Shown here in pieces: positions 22,321 through 32,252 of a stretch of DNA of 64,000 nt. How positions within the stretch are numbered: the stretch's first letter is position 1; each line of letters starts with the position of its first letter. The DNA is from Verrucomicrobiaceae bacterium. Its GTDB lineage: Bacteria > Verrucomicrobiota > Verrucomicrobiia > Verrucomicrobiales > Akkermansiaceae. The DNA lies in the NCBI GenBank assembly GCA_027486655.1, contig JAIXOR010000034.1:1-64000 (forward strand), given 5' to 3'. The position numbers were made by a program, and so were the translations under genes. Under the pieces are notes generated by a model. That model did not search any database, was not told the origin of the DNA, and was given only the letters and a program-made list of their open reading frames with translations.

Positions 22321-25300
22321 TTATGGGGCAGTGATGCGGAGATGCAAGAATCGCCTATTCGTGCCGGCCGGGACCGAGGCTTTCCAAAGCTGACGTGTTC
22401 CATCGTCAGTTCCGGGTAGAGGTGCATGAGTCACCAGGTTGGGAGTCCAGTCGTTGCCGAGAGTGTCACTCCACTCGACGGCGAAGGCGACCCCATCGGC
22501 GACGGCTGCGTGACTGCGGGGATAGGTGAATTCGAGAGTCGAACCGTTCTTCAGCAAGGACCCGGGTTGGCTGTTAGAAGTGTTTGGAAGCGTGCCGATG
22601 GCAAACTCCAGCAGGTTTTCGAGCCCGTCGAAATCCGGATCCGCAGAGTCGGCAGCGCTGCCGGTGTTGGCGGTGGTGCCGAAGTGCGTCTGCCGCCAGG
22701 ATTCGAGCGCGGTGAGGGCGACGCCGGTCACGGTGAGCGACAGCGTGCGGCTGCTTTCGCCGGAGCCGTTGGCGGCGGAGAGGCGCAGGAGGTGGGTGCC
22801 GGGATGGCTGAAACGGACGGTGGTGACGGGCGAAGCGGGATCTCCGAAGATCACGCTGCCCGGGCCGCTGAGGTGCGACCATTGCGTGGTGATGGCGTCG
22901 GAGGCGCTGCCGTTGAGCGGGGCGTCGATGCCGACTTCGGCGGCGGGGGCGCTGCCGGGATTCACGACGGGAACGGTGGGCAGGGAGAAGCCGAGCGTGA
23001 GAAGTGGACGGCGGGAGGAACTCCCGTTTTCGTCTGATCCGAGGCGCACGAAGGCACTGCTGGTGCCTGCCTCGGTGGCGGGCGAGAAGAGCAGCAGGTT
23101 GAGCGGCTGGCCGCTGGCGCGGGCGGTGGCGGCAGCATCGAGGAATTCGTTGGTGGTCGGGAACGTGTGCTGGAGCCCGAGGACGCTGGCGCTGAAACCT
23201 TCGCGGGTGGAAAGCGTGGTCGGTTCGTAGTCGCTTCCTTCGAGTCCCCCGCCCCCTGCCCAGAGTCCGTCGAGGGCGAAGCCGCCAACGCGGCTGTTCC
23301 AGTCGGCACCGGAGTGGATGCCGTGGGCCGAACTGCTGCCGTTGCCGGAGCCTTCGTTGAAGTTGCCTGTGAGATGGCGGAGCTGGAGTTCGCCGACGTT
23401 GCCGCTGGACGCTTCCGAGGTCCAGAGGTCGAGCGACACGCTTTGCAGCACGGCTTCGGGTGGCAACGAGCCGAGCGGGAACGAGAGCAGGCTGCGGAAG
23501 ATGGTGCCACCGCTGCGGCCGACGATGAACTGGTCGCGCGCGCCGGAGTTCCAGGTCCTGGTGTCCGAGCGGATGAAGGTGGCGGTGTGGATGTAGCCGT
23601 TCTGGCCCTGGCGCAGGCTGAGCGTCGTGGCGGGATTGACCCGAACCGTTAGATCGAGCGACGAGCTGCCGAGCGTGTTGGTGGCGGTTGCGCGCAGGAC
23701 ATAGGTGCCGTCGGCGGAGAAGCTGGCGGTGGTGTCGGTGGACGTGGCGTTGCCAAAGGTGACCGTGCCGGGGCCGGAGAGCTTGGTCCACGCGAGCGTG
23801 GTGCCGGTGCCGCCGTTGAGGGAGAGCGCGAGGCGGAGGGCGGACTGGGAATCGGGCAGCGTGACCGGATTGGAAAGCGGCAGCAGCAGCTCGATCGCCG
23901 GGTTTTCCACCACCGCGAAGCCGGGCAGCGGGGTCCAGAGCAGGTTCACGCCGGTGCTGGTGTGTTCGAGGCTGAAGGTGCCATAGGTCGCGGCCGGGTT
24001 GCCACTGGCATCGGCGGTGACGGTGCCGAGGGCGAGGGTGCCACTGCGCGAGGTGCCGGCGAGGACCGGCCACGAGCGGGGCGAACGCCAGAAGGCGTGG
24101 AGGAAATTCACGCTGCTGTTAGGCGCGTTGAAAACGAGATCGAGCGCGGCTCCGCTGGTGATGGAGATGGACGTGCCGGCAAGGCCGCCGAGGGACGCCG
24201 CGTCGTTGGCGCTGCCCTCGATGCGCAGGCGGGCAGTGCTGGCGAGGGACAGGCTGTTGGAGAGCTGCATCCCGTTCGGCGCGAGCGTGCCGTTGATCGT
24301 AACGGGCGAGGCGATCGTGCCGCTGCCGGAGAGTGTGGCACCCGAAGAAACCGTCAGCGCCGCGGGGCTGGCGAGGGTGCCGGCGATCGTGAGATTTCCG
24401 GCGGAGACGGTGGTCGTGCCGGTGTAGGTCGGGTTTCCGGAAAGGATCCAGGTGCCGCTGCCGGACTTGGCGAGCGAGGTTTTGTTAGATAGGGAATTGT
24501 CCACTATCGCTCCGGCGATCTCGCCGCTGCCGGAACCGGTGAGGGTGAGCGTCTTGCTGCCGGCTCCGGTGGCTTGGAAATCGCTGGTGAACTTGAGCAG
24601 GCCGCTGCCGGCATGGTCGAGGGTCGCGCCGAAGGTACCGCGCAGGTTGATCGGACGGTCCGTGGTTTCGCCAGGGCCGGTGTAGCGGAGGGTGGCGGAG
24701 CCCGAACTGGAGCCGAGGCCGATGATGGCGGTGAAGGGCGAGAGCGGCGCGCCGAGGCTGCTGGCGGAGAGCGGAGGCACGCCGTCGTTGTGACTGTTGA
24801 GGGAGGAGACGACCAAGATGCCTCGGTGGATGTTGGTCGTGCCGCTGTAGCTGTTAGAAGAGCCCAGCGTGGTGGTGCCCGTGCCGTTGTGAACGATCGA
24901 GCCGGAGCCGGAGATGGCTTGAGAGAATTCAAAGGCGTTCGAGCGGTTGATGGAGAGAGAACCGTCGAGCGTCAAAGGTCCGCTGCCGAGCGAGCCGGTC
25001 GTGCCGCCGTTGCCGATTTGGGTGCTGCCGCCGAGGAGTCGTGTCGGGCCGGTGTAGGTGCTGTTGGCGGTGAAGATCAGGCTGGCATATTCGCCGGTAC
25101 GGGTGATGCCGCCGGGGCCGCTGATAACGCCGCTAAAGATGTGGGTGGCGGAGTTCGGGCCGTTGATGGTGAGGTCGGCACCGAGCGTGATCGGCTGGGC
25201 GACGTTGTAGGTGGCGACGCCGCCGGTGCAGGTGAGGTCGATGGTGGGCAAGGTCGCTCCGTTGCGGACGAATTCGAGGCCGTTGCCATCGAGCGTGAGG

Positions 25301-28300
25301 TTCGCGCCGGAAGCGCCGGTGCCGGTAAGCGAGAGCCTGTTGAGGCGCAGCGGAGTGGCGATGTCCTGGGTGAAGGTGCGAGACGCGCCGGGGACTGTTA
25401 GGCCGGAGAAGAAGCTGAGATGAGAACCTCGCGACGAGGCCGGCGCGGTGGCGGGGTTCCAATTTCCGGCGGTGGACCAGTTTCCGGTGCTGGCGGAAGT
25501 CCAGTTGCGCGTCACGACCGGCTCGCTGATGCGGACGGTGGCGGGTGCGCTGGTGAGGTTGCCGGCGTCGCGGGCGGTGAAGGTGTAACTCATGTCACCG
25601 GTGAATCCGGGAGCCGGCGTGAAGCGCGCGGTGTGGCCGTCGGGTTGCAGGGCGACCGTGCCGCCGATTCCGTTAGAGACGGCGAAGACGAGGCTGGTGG
25701 TGGCGGTGACGTCGTCGCTGGCGAGCGTGCGCAGGCTGAGATCGGCGGCGGCACCGGCGGTGGAGACGGCGTTGCCATCGACGACGACGGGCGCGGAGTT
25801 TCCGGATGTTAGAGTGCCGCTGTAATCGACGATGATCACCGAAGCGACGGGATCGGGCGCGGTGGCGGGGAGGCTGATGGTGAGCTGGCCGTTCGCGGTG
25901 CTTGTTGTCAGGGCGGTGGTTGGCGAAGCGAGCAGGCGCGCGCCGGTGACGGTGGAGGCGAGCGGCACTTCCAGCGTGCCGTCGGCGGGCCAGTCGAAGA
26001 CGTGCAGGTAAAGTCGATTGCCTTTCCGCGTCGCGCGACCCCAAGGGATCTGGGAGGCGGTCCAAGGTCCGGCGACCGTGCCGTAAATCGACTCGCCATT
26101 GAGGCGCAGCCATTCGCCCATGCGCTGGAGGCGGTCCGCCGCGTAGCCGGGAATGCGGCCTTGCGAATCCGGGCCGACGTTGAGCAGGAAATTGCCGCCC
26201 TTGTGGGAGATGTCGATGAGGTTGCGGAGCAGTTGAGAGTAGGACTTCGGCCGGGTGTCGTAGCGGTTGTAGAACCATTTGTCACCGATGGTCATACAGG
26301 TTTCGAAGTCGCGGCCACCGGACTCGGCGGTGGCGGGGATGCTGCCTTCCGGCGTGTCGAAGTCGCCCTGATAGACGCCGCCGAGGCGGTCGTTGACGAT
26401 GAGGTTCGGCTGCTGGCCGAGCGCGGCGCGGAAGGCGGCGGCGCGGGTGTCGGTCATGTTGGCCGGGGTGTCGAACCACAGCATGTCGATGGGCCCGAAC
26501 TCGGTGAGCAGCTCGCGAACCTGCGGGACGGAGACGTCCGTTAGATAATCATCCATGTTGCCGGCCTGGGCGGGGTCCCAAGGCTGGTCGTTGTTCGGCG
26601 AGAAGTTCCCGATGGCTCCGCCGGGGTTGTTCCAGTCCTTGGCGTGGGAATAGTAGAAGCCGACTTTCAGCCCGTGCTCGCGGCAGGCGTCCACGAGCTC
26701 CTGGAGGATGTTGCGCGGGAAGCCGGAAACATCGGCGATGTCGAAGTTGCTGGCATCGCTGGGCCAGAGCGCGTGGCCGTCGTGGTGCTTGGCGGTGAGA
26801 ACGATGTATTTCTGGCCGGCGGCCTTGGCGAGCAGCACCCAGTCCTCGGCGTTGAACTGGACCGGATTGAAGGTGCTCGCGGTGCTGGTGTAGTCGGCGA
26901 CGGGGATCTGTTGGCCGAACATCATCCAGTCGGCGTAAGTGACGACCTCCTGGCCGTTGTAAGCGCCTTCATAGACCGAGGTGGGTCCCCAGTGGACGAA
27001 CATGCCGAACTTGGCCTCGCGCCACCAGGCGAGGCGGGCATCGCGGGCGGTAGGGGTTTCCACGGTGCCGCCGGGCGTGGTCTGACGGGTGCCGGTGCTG
27101 TCGTAAACCGTGACGTTGAAGGTCTTCGTCGTCGTGTTTCCGGCGGCATCGGTGGCGCTGGCGGTGACGGTGGAAGTGCCGAGCGGGAAGATGAAACCGG
27201 AGGGCGGCGAGGTTTCGGGAACGATGGCTCCATTCACCAGATCGACGGCCCAGGTGGTGAAGGTGACCGCGGCGGAGGTATCGGCGGTGCCGAGGCTGAC
27301 GGAGGCCGGAACCGTTAGAGCGGGACCGGTGGTGTCCACCACGGTGACGTTGAAGGAGCCGGTGGCGGTGTTGCCGGATGGATCGGCGGCGGTGACCGTG
27401 ACGGCGGTGGTGCCGAGCGGGAAGGTCGAGCCGGAGGCGGGTGAGGATGAAGGAACGACCGCGCCGCTGATGGCGTCGCTGGCGGTGGGGGCGAAGTTCA
27501 CAACGGCACCCGAAGGGCCGGTGGCCTCGACGGTGAGGTCGGCGGGCAGCGTGATGATCGGGGCGGTGCTGTCCACCACGGTCACGGTGAAGGTTTTGTT
27601 CGACGTCAGATTGCCGGACGTGGCGCTGGCGGAGACGGTGGTGACGCCGAGTGGAAACAGCGATCCGGAGGCCGGGGTGTTGGTCGTGGAGAGCGGTTGG
27701 CCGCTGCTGCTGACCGCGGAGGTGACGAAGTTCACCACGGTGCCCGCGGGGCCTGCGGCTTCGACGGTGATGGGATCCGGCACGGTGACGACCGGCGGAC
27801 CGGGCGGCGCGCTTTCCACGGTGAGCGTAACGTCGTTGCCATCGCCGCCGATGTAGCGGATGCGGAAGGTGTAGTTGCCGCCGGGACCGGCGACGGTGAA
27901 GGTCGTGTTGTCGGCGCGTCCGCTGAAGGTGCCGCTGATCGCTCCGGCGCTGGTCTTGTTGACGAGCGTGAGGACGGTGGTCTGGGGGAGGTATTCCGCG
28001 ATGTCGAGGGCGAGGGTCGCGCCGAGGGTGACGGTGCCGGCAACATTCAGCGGAGCCGCGCCGGATTGACCGAGACGGGCGCGGAAGGTGGTGGAGGCGG
28101 GCGCGGCGAGATTTCCTGTTAGAGTGATCGAGCCTCGGTTTTCCAGGGTGGCGGTGTTGCTCAGCGTGAGGTTCGAGGCGGATGAAATGCCGCCGCTGAC
28201 GACGAGCGTGCTGGTGGAGCTCACGCTGATCGCGCCGCTGCCGTTGTGGGCTCCGGCGAGCGTGTAGGTGGCGCCGCCGGTGAAGGAGGATCCTCCGGTG

Positions 28301-31300
28301 CCGGAGATCGCCTGTGGAAGAGAATAGGTTCCGCTGCGGTTGAAGGTGAGGCTGGCGTTGTTGACGAGCGGGCCGGTGCCGAGGGTTCCGGTGCTGCCGC
28401 CATTGCCGACCTGGGTGCTGCCGGCGGAGAGCGTGGTGGTGCCTTCGTAGCTGTTGTTGGCGGTGAGGACCACGATCGCGAAGCCGCCGGTGCGGGTGAG
28501 GCCGCCGGTGCCGGAGATCGGGCCGTTGAAGCGGAAGGTGCCGGAGTTCGGGCCGTCGATGGTGGTCGTCGCGGCGAGCGTGAGGGCGTTGGCGACGTTG
28601 TAGGTGAAGCCGCTGGTGGGGCCGGTGAGGGAGATGGATGGCTGCGTGGAACCTGTGGCGCTGAGGGAGAAAGCAGATCCTGTTAGATTGACCACCGGGC
28701 TGGTGCTGTTGCGGGTGCCGTTCAGGTTGAGCTGGTTCACGGCGATTGGACCGACGGGATCGACATTGATGTTGATGGTTCCGGTGGCGAGCGATTGGCC
28801 GGTGAAGAAGCCGATGCGCGCGGCGGTGCCGCCTGCGGGGGCGGCGGCGGGACTCCAATTTGACGCGGTGCTCCAGAGCAGCGAGCCCGCGGTGGAGGTG
28901 TTGGTGAAGGTGAGCGGCTGGACGACGGTGGGGTCGTAGTTGAGCGCTCGCTCTTGGGCGTTGGTGATGCCGTCGTTGTCGGGATCGGCCGAGTCGGCGG
29001 CATTGCCGGTGTTGGAGGTGGTGCCGAACCAGGTGAAGCGCCATTGGTCGTCGGTGGTTAGACCGGTTGGCAGCCAGGCGAGAGAGATCCCGTTGGCGTT
29101 GTTTTGGATCGAAAAGGTTCCGTAGGCGGATGCGGCGCGGCCGCCCGCATCGGTGGTGACGGTGCCGAGCGTGAAGTTGGCGCTGCGGGACGGCGCGTTG
29201 ACCAGCGGCCAGATGCGCATCGTGGACCAGAACGAATCGGTGAAGTTTATCGTCGAGCCGGGGCTGTTCAGCGTGACGTTCACGGTGCCGGGTGATGCAA
29301 GCGGCGCGCCGCTGGTGATCTGGCCGAGGCCGGCGGTGGAGCTCATGTCACAGACGATGCGACCGCTGCCGGTGAAGGTGAGCGCGCCGGCGAATCTGAA
29401 GATACCCGAGGATGGGATGGCGAGGTGGCCACTGCCGACGTTCACAGCACTGGAGAGCGTGGGAGTGCCGGTGAGCGTGCCGGCTTCGATGACGGTGGAG
29501 CCGGAGTAGGTGTGGGTGCCGGAAAGCGCAAGGACACCCGCACCGCGTTTGCGGAAGGTGCCGGCTCCGGAGATCGGTGCGGAGAAGGTGGTGGCGTCGT
29601 CGCGGTCGAAAATGAGTTCCGCGCCGGAGCCGGTGGAGACGCCCGCAGGTGCTGTTAGAGCGAGCGAGCCGCTGGTGCCGGAGCCGATGACGAGCTTGCC
29701 TTGGCTGACCGACAGCGTGGAGGAGAGCGAGTTCGTGCCGGTGAGGATCCAGGTGCCGGAGCCGGTCTTGTTGAGGGAGAGTTTCGCGGGGGCGATGCTG
29801 GTGGTCCCGTCCGAGTTGGTGATGGAAGTCACCACGTTGGCGTCGGAGATGTTTCCGGCGAACACGTTGTTTCCGGAAGAAGTCGTCGCGCCGAGCGTCA
29901 GGCGCGGATTGGCGGATCGGATGACGCTCGGGCTGCCACCGTTGCCGAAGATGACATTTCCGGTCCAGGAGAGCGGGCCGGTGCCGTTGGATTCGAGGAT
30001 GCCGTCGGGGAAACGACCGTCGAAGCGGATGGTGTGGGCGGAGCTGGCGGCCGGGCCGGTGTAGGTGAGGCGGGGCCGCCAGGGATCGGAGTGAAGGTAT
30101 TTCGGGGATAGAACGACGGAGGAGGCTGGGTCGGTGCCTAGGGAAGAGATGGCGGGGATGACGACAGGACCGCGGACGATGCGGAGCTCGCCGGAGTGCT
30201 GGCTGTTGGCCGGAAGGGTGAACGAGGTGTCGCCGGCCTTGTGGACGTGGCGGATGCCGGGACCCAGGGGCTGGCCAAGGATGATGACGCCATCAGAAGC
30301 GTCGCCGGCGATGGGGCTGGTGAACTCGATATCGCGCGGGGCGACGCCGTCGCCGGAGATGAGGCCGTTGAGCCGGAGGGCGTTGCTAGTGACGCGGCTG
30401 TGGTTGACGAACTGGAGGGTTTGGAGACCGACGATGTCGGTGTTGACTGTCTGGTCGGAGGTGACGTCGGTACTCATTCCAATGCCGCCGTGGGTGACGG
30501 AGGCGTCGCCGGGCTTGCCCGCGCCGAGGATGAGTTTGCCCGGACCGGAGAAGGTGTGGGCGGGAAGGGTCGCGCCATCGAGGTAGAGCGACTGGAGGGT
30601 CTGGTCGCTTGTTAGAGAGACTGCGGCGGGGGCGTTGGGGACATTGAAGACGGCGGCGAAGCCGGGGCCGGGCAGACCGTCGGGGCCCCAGTTGGCGGCG
30701 TTGTTCCAGGTGCCGTCCACCGCGCCGAGCCAGCCGGGTTTCTGATAGTAGCTGGTGTAGTCCCAGAGCGCTTCCTGGCCGTCGAGGGCGGCGTTGGGAT
30801 TGAGCCAGTCGAGCACCTTGGTGCTGAGGATGATGGCGCTGCCATGGATCGACTCGGTGTCGTTCATGCCCGATGAGGGGGCGGTGTAAACCTTCTGGCC
30901 GTTGATGTAGACGACCTGGGAGTTGTCGGTGCGCCACTCGAGGCCGATGGTGATGAACTGGGTGACGTCGCCGAGGGTGGGATACTTCTTCGAGTAGTCC
31001 CAGGTGCGGACGCCGTTCAAGTGGTTCCAGACGCCGAAGCCGTAGTTGTTGGTAGCCGGGTCGGTGCGGCTGTTGAAGAACTCGGGCGCGTCGATTTCAT
31101 AACTGCGGAGGGCGCCATCGAGGGCGACATGCCAGTAGGCCATGTCCACGCCGGTGGCGGGGGCCTGGGGGATGCGAAGGCGGGCCTCGTGGTAGCCGAA
31201 CTTCTGGTTGTGGCGGGAGGAGATGCCACCTTCGGACCAGTTGGCCTCGTTTTTGAGGTCGGCGCTGGTGGCGGAGCCGATGGGCGTGCTGCCGACGTAG

Positions 31301-32208
31301 GACAGTTTGGTGCGGAGTCGGCCGCCGGAGACGCTGTAGTTGTTGCGTCCGGCGAAGCCCGACCAGATCGCGGAGTCAATCGCTGTGCCGTCGAAGTGGT
31401 CTGTTAGAGGAAGGATCGTGTAGTCCTGCGGTTTCTCGGCGGCGGGGGCCCAGGGCGCGTGGCGGGGGACGAACTGGACGGCATCAGCCACGACGTTTTC
31501 GTTCGCGCCGTTGTTGCGGATCACGACGCGGGTGGTGGTGCCTGCTTCGGCGGTGACGTTGGTGAGGAGGTTCCAGACGCCGCCGTTGATTTCCTGATTT
31601 AAGATGAAGGTGCGCTGGCCGTCGGGGAAAACGACATCGACGGGAGTGTTGGTGGCGCGGTTCGGGTAGGCGGACCAGCGGAGATAGACGTCGTAATTGC
31701 CGCGGGCCGGAAGGGTCGGCGTGAACGTGTAGGTGGCGGTCGGTGTGGTGCTGCTGGAACCGCCGGCATAGACGGCGTTGGTGCCGTGGGAGCCGGTGAT
31801 GTTGGTGGTGAGCCAGTTGCCGGTGATGGTCAGGCCGGGTGCGGATCCGCCGGGGGCGACGTTGTCGAGGATGACACCTGGAGCCGCCCAGACGCCGCGG
31901 GTGGCGGGGCTTTCTCCGGTGGCGTCTGTGGCGGTGACGGTGTAGTAGAGAAAGCTGCCGGGTGTGGCGGTGGTGTCGGTGAAGGTCGTGGTAGTGACGG
32001 TTCCCAACAGGGTGAGCGCCGCGGTAGGGGACGCGCCGCGTTTCACCTTGTAGCCGGTGGCACCGGGGACTGCGGACCAGGAGAGCGTGACTGCTCCGGA
32101 GAGCGGAGAGGGAGCCTGGGCGACTGTGGCCGGGGCTGAGGGGGAGGCTTTGCTGATGGCGCTGGTGAGACAAAGTCCGACCAGCAGTTTCTGAAGCACG
32201 GATGCCAT
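22321..32208 (-). CDS. giant multidomain secreted protein: FN3 + golvesin/xanthan-lyase-C-like + GH16 + PATR repeats + 3x HYR + GH29 + PATR repeats + PKD/DNRLRE-like + C-terminal domain
   Basis: 3295 aa. GH16 at ~31420-30740 with YEIDAPEFFN (ExDxxE). HYR at ~27790-27085. GH29 at ~27055-25815 (KFGMFVHWGPTSVYEG, GPIDMLWFDTPAN). Many LTKTGSGTWILTGxNTYSGTTTVSAGxL repeats. Confidence 0.95.
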   Translation of the reverse strand: MASVLQKLLVGLCLTSAISKASPSAPATVAQAPSPLSGAVTLSWSAVPGATGYKVKRGASPTAALTLLGTVTTTTFTDTTATPGSFLYYTVTATDATGESPATRGVWAAPGVILDNVAPGGSAPGLTITGNWLTTNITGSHGTNAVYAGGSSSTTPTATYTFTPTLPARGNYDVYLRWSAYPNRATNTPVDVVFPDGQRTFILNQEINGGVWNLLTNVTAEAGTTTRVVIRNNGANENVVADAVQFVPRHAPWAPAAEKPQDYTILPLTDHFDGTAIDSAIWSGFAGRNNYSVSGGRLRTKLSYVGSTPIGSATSADLKNEANWSEGGISSRHNQKFGYHEARLRIPQAPATGVDMAYWHVALDGALRSYEIDAPEFFNSRTDPATNNYGFGVWNHLNGVRTWDYSKKYPTLGDVTQFITIGLEWRTDNSQVVYINGQKVYTAPSSGMNDTESIHGSAIILSTKVLDWLNPNAALDGQEALWDYTSYYQKPGWLGAVDGTWNNAANWGPDGLPGPGFAAVFNVPNAPAAVSLTSDQTLQSLYLDGATLPAHTFSGPGKLILGAGKPGDASVTHGGIGMSTDVTSDQTVNTDIVGLQTLQFVNHSRVTSNALRLNGLISGDGVAPRDIEFTSPIAGDASDGVIILGQPLGPGIRHVHKAGDTSFTLPANSQHSGELRIVRGPVVIPAISSLGTDPASSVVLSPKYLHSDPWRPRLTYTGPAASSAHTIRFDGRFPDGILESNGTGPLSWTGNVIFGNGGSPSVIRSANPRLTLGATTSSGNNVFAGNISDANVVTSITNSDGTTSIAPAKLSLNKTGSGTWILTGTNSLSSTLSVSQGKLVIGSGTSGSLALTAPAGVSTGSGAELIFDRDDATTFSAPISGAGTFRKRGAGVLALSGTHTYSGSTVIEAGTLTGTPTLSSAVNVGSGHLAIPSSGIFRFAGALTFTGSGRIVCDMSSTAGLGQITSGAPLASPGTVNVTLNSPGSTINFTDSFWSTMRIWPLVNAPSRSANFTLGTVTTDAGGRAASAYGTFSIQNNANGISLAWLPTGLTTDDQWRFTWFGTTSNTGNAADSADPDNDGITNAQERALNYDPTVVQPLTFTNTSTAGSLLWSTASNWSPAAAPAGGTAARIGFFTGQSLATGTININVDPVGPIAVNQLNLNGTRNSTSPVVNLTGSAFSLSATGSTQPSISLTGPTSGFTYNVANALTLAATTTIDGPNSGTFRFNGPISGTGGLTRTGGFAIVVLTANNSYEGTTTLSAGSTQVGNGGSTGTLGTGPLVNNASLTFNRSGTYSLPQAISGTGGSSFTGGATYTLAGAHNGSGAISVSSTSTLVVSGGISSASNLTLSNTATLENRGSITLTGNLAAPASTTFRARLGQSGAAPLNVAGTVTLGATLALDIAEYLPQTTVLTLVNKTSAGAISGTFSGRADNTTFTVAGPGGNYTFRIRYIGGDGNDVTLTVESAPPGPPVVTVPDPITVEAAGPAGTVVNFVTSAVSSSGQPLSTTNTPASGSLFPLGVTTVSASATSGNLTSNKTFTVTVVDSTAPIITLPADLTVEATGPSGAVVNFAPTASDAISGAVVPSSSPASGSTFPLGTTAVTVTAADPSGNTATGSFNVTVVDTTGPALTVPASVSLGTADTSAAVTFTTWAVDLVNGAIVPETSPPSGFIFPLGTSTVTASATDAAGNTTTKTFNVTVYDSTGTRQTTPGGTVETPTARDARLAWWREAKFGMFVHWGPTSVYEGAYNGQEVVTYADWMMFGQQIPVADYTSTASTFNPVQFNAEDWVLLAKAAGQKYIVLTAKHHDGHALWPSDASNFDIADVSGFPRNILQELVDACREHGLKVGFYYSHAKDWNNPGGAIGNFSPNNDQPWDPAQAGNMDDYLTDVSVPQVRELLTEFGPIDMLWFDTPANMTDTRAAAFRAALGQQPNLIVNDRLGGVYQGDFDTPEGSIPATAESGGRDFETCMTIGDKWFYNRYDTRPKSYSQLLRNLIDISHKGGNFLLNVGPDSQGRIPGYAADRLQRMGEWLRLNGESIYGTVAGPWTASQIPWGRATRKGNRLYLHVFDWPADGTLEVPLASTVTGARLLASPTTALTTSTANGQLTISLPATAPDPVASVIIVDYSGTLTSGNSAPVVVDGNAVSTAGAAADLSLRTLASDDVTATTSLVFAVSNGIGGTVALQPDGHTARFTPAPGFTGDMSYTFTARDAGNLTSAPATVRISEPVVTRNWTSASTGNWSTAGNWNPATAPASSRGSHLSFFSGLTVPGASRTFTQDIATPLRLNRLSLTGTGASGANLTLDGNGLEFVRNGATLPTIDLTCTGGVATYNVAQPITLGADLTINGPNSATHIFSGVISGPGGITRTGEYASLIFTANSTYTGPTRLLGGSTQIGNGGTTGSLGSGPLTLDGSLSINRSNAFEFSQAISGSGSIVHNGTGTTTLGSSNSYSGTTNIHRGILVVSSLNSHNDGVPPLSASSLGAPLSPFTAIIGLGSSSGSATLRYTGPGETTDRPINLRGTFGATLDHAGSGLLKFTSDFQATGAGSKTLTLTGSGSGEIAGAIVDNSLSNKTSLAKSGSGTWILSGNPTYTGTTTVSAGNLTIAGTLASPAALTVSSGATLSGSGTIASPVTINGTLAPNGMQLSNSLSLASTARLRIEGSANDAASLGGLAGTSISITSGAALDLVFNAPNSSVNFLHAFWRSPRSWPVLAGTSRSGTLALGTVTADASGNPAATYGTFSLEHTSTGVNLLWTPLPGFAVVENPAIELLLPLSNPVTLPDSQSALRLALSLNGGTGTTLAWTKLSGPGTVTFGNATSTDTTASFSADGTYVLRATATNTLGSSSLDLTVRVNPATTLSLRQGQNGYIHTATFIRSDTRTWNSGARDQFIVGRSGGTIFRSLLSFPLGSLPPEAVLQSVSLDLWTSEASSGNVGELQLRHLTGNFNEGSGNGSSSAHGIHSGADWNSRVGGFALDGLWAGGGGLEGSDYEPTTLSTREGFSASVLGLQHTFPTTNEFLDAAATARASGQPLNLLLFSPATEAGTSSAFVRLGSDENGSSSRRPLLTLGFSLPTVPVVNPGSAPAAEVGIDAPLNGSASDAITTQWSHLSGPGSVIFGDPASPVTTVRFSHPGTHLLRLSAANGSGESSRTLSLTVTGVALTALESWRQTHFGTTANTGSAADSADPDFDGLENLLEFAIGTLPNTSNSQPGSLLKNGSTLEFTYPRSHAAVADGVAFAVEWSDTLGNDWTPNLVTHAPLPGTDDGTRQLWKASVPAGTNRRFLHLRITAP

Positions 32209-32252
32209 GGGTGGGGAGAGGGTTTGGGTAGACGGGTCGCCGGGCAGGCAGT

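Noticed and set aside
26969-29044. 691-aa minus-strand ORF, rich in His/Arg
   Set aside because: Out-of-frame reading of the giant gene (22321-32208); the HR-rich composition is typical of shifted frames in GC-rich Gly/Thr/Ser repeat genes.
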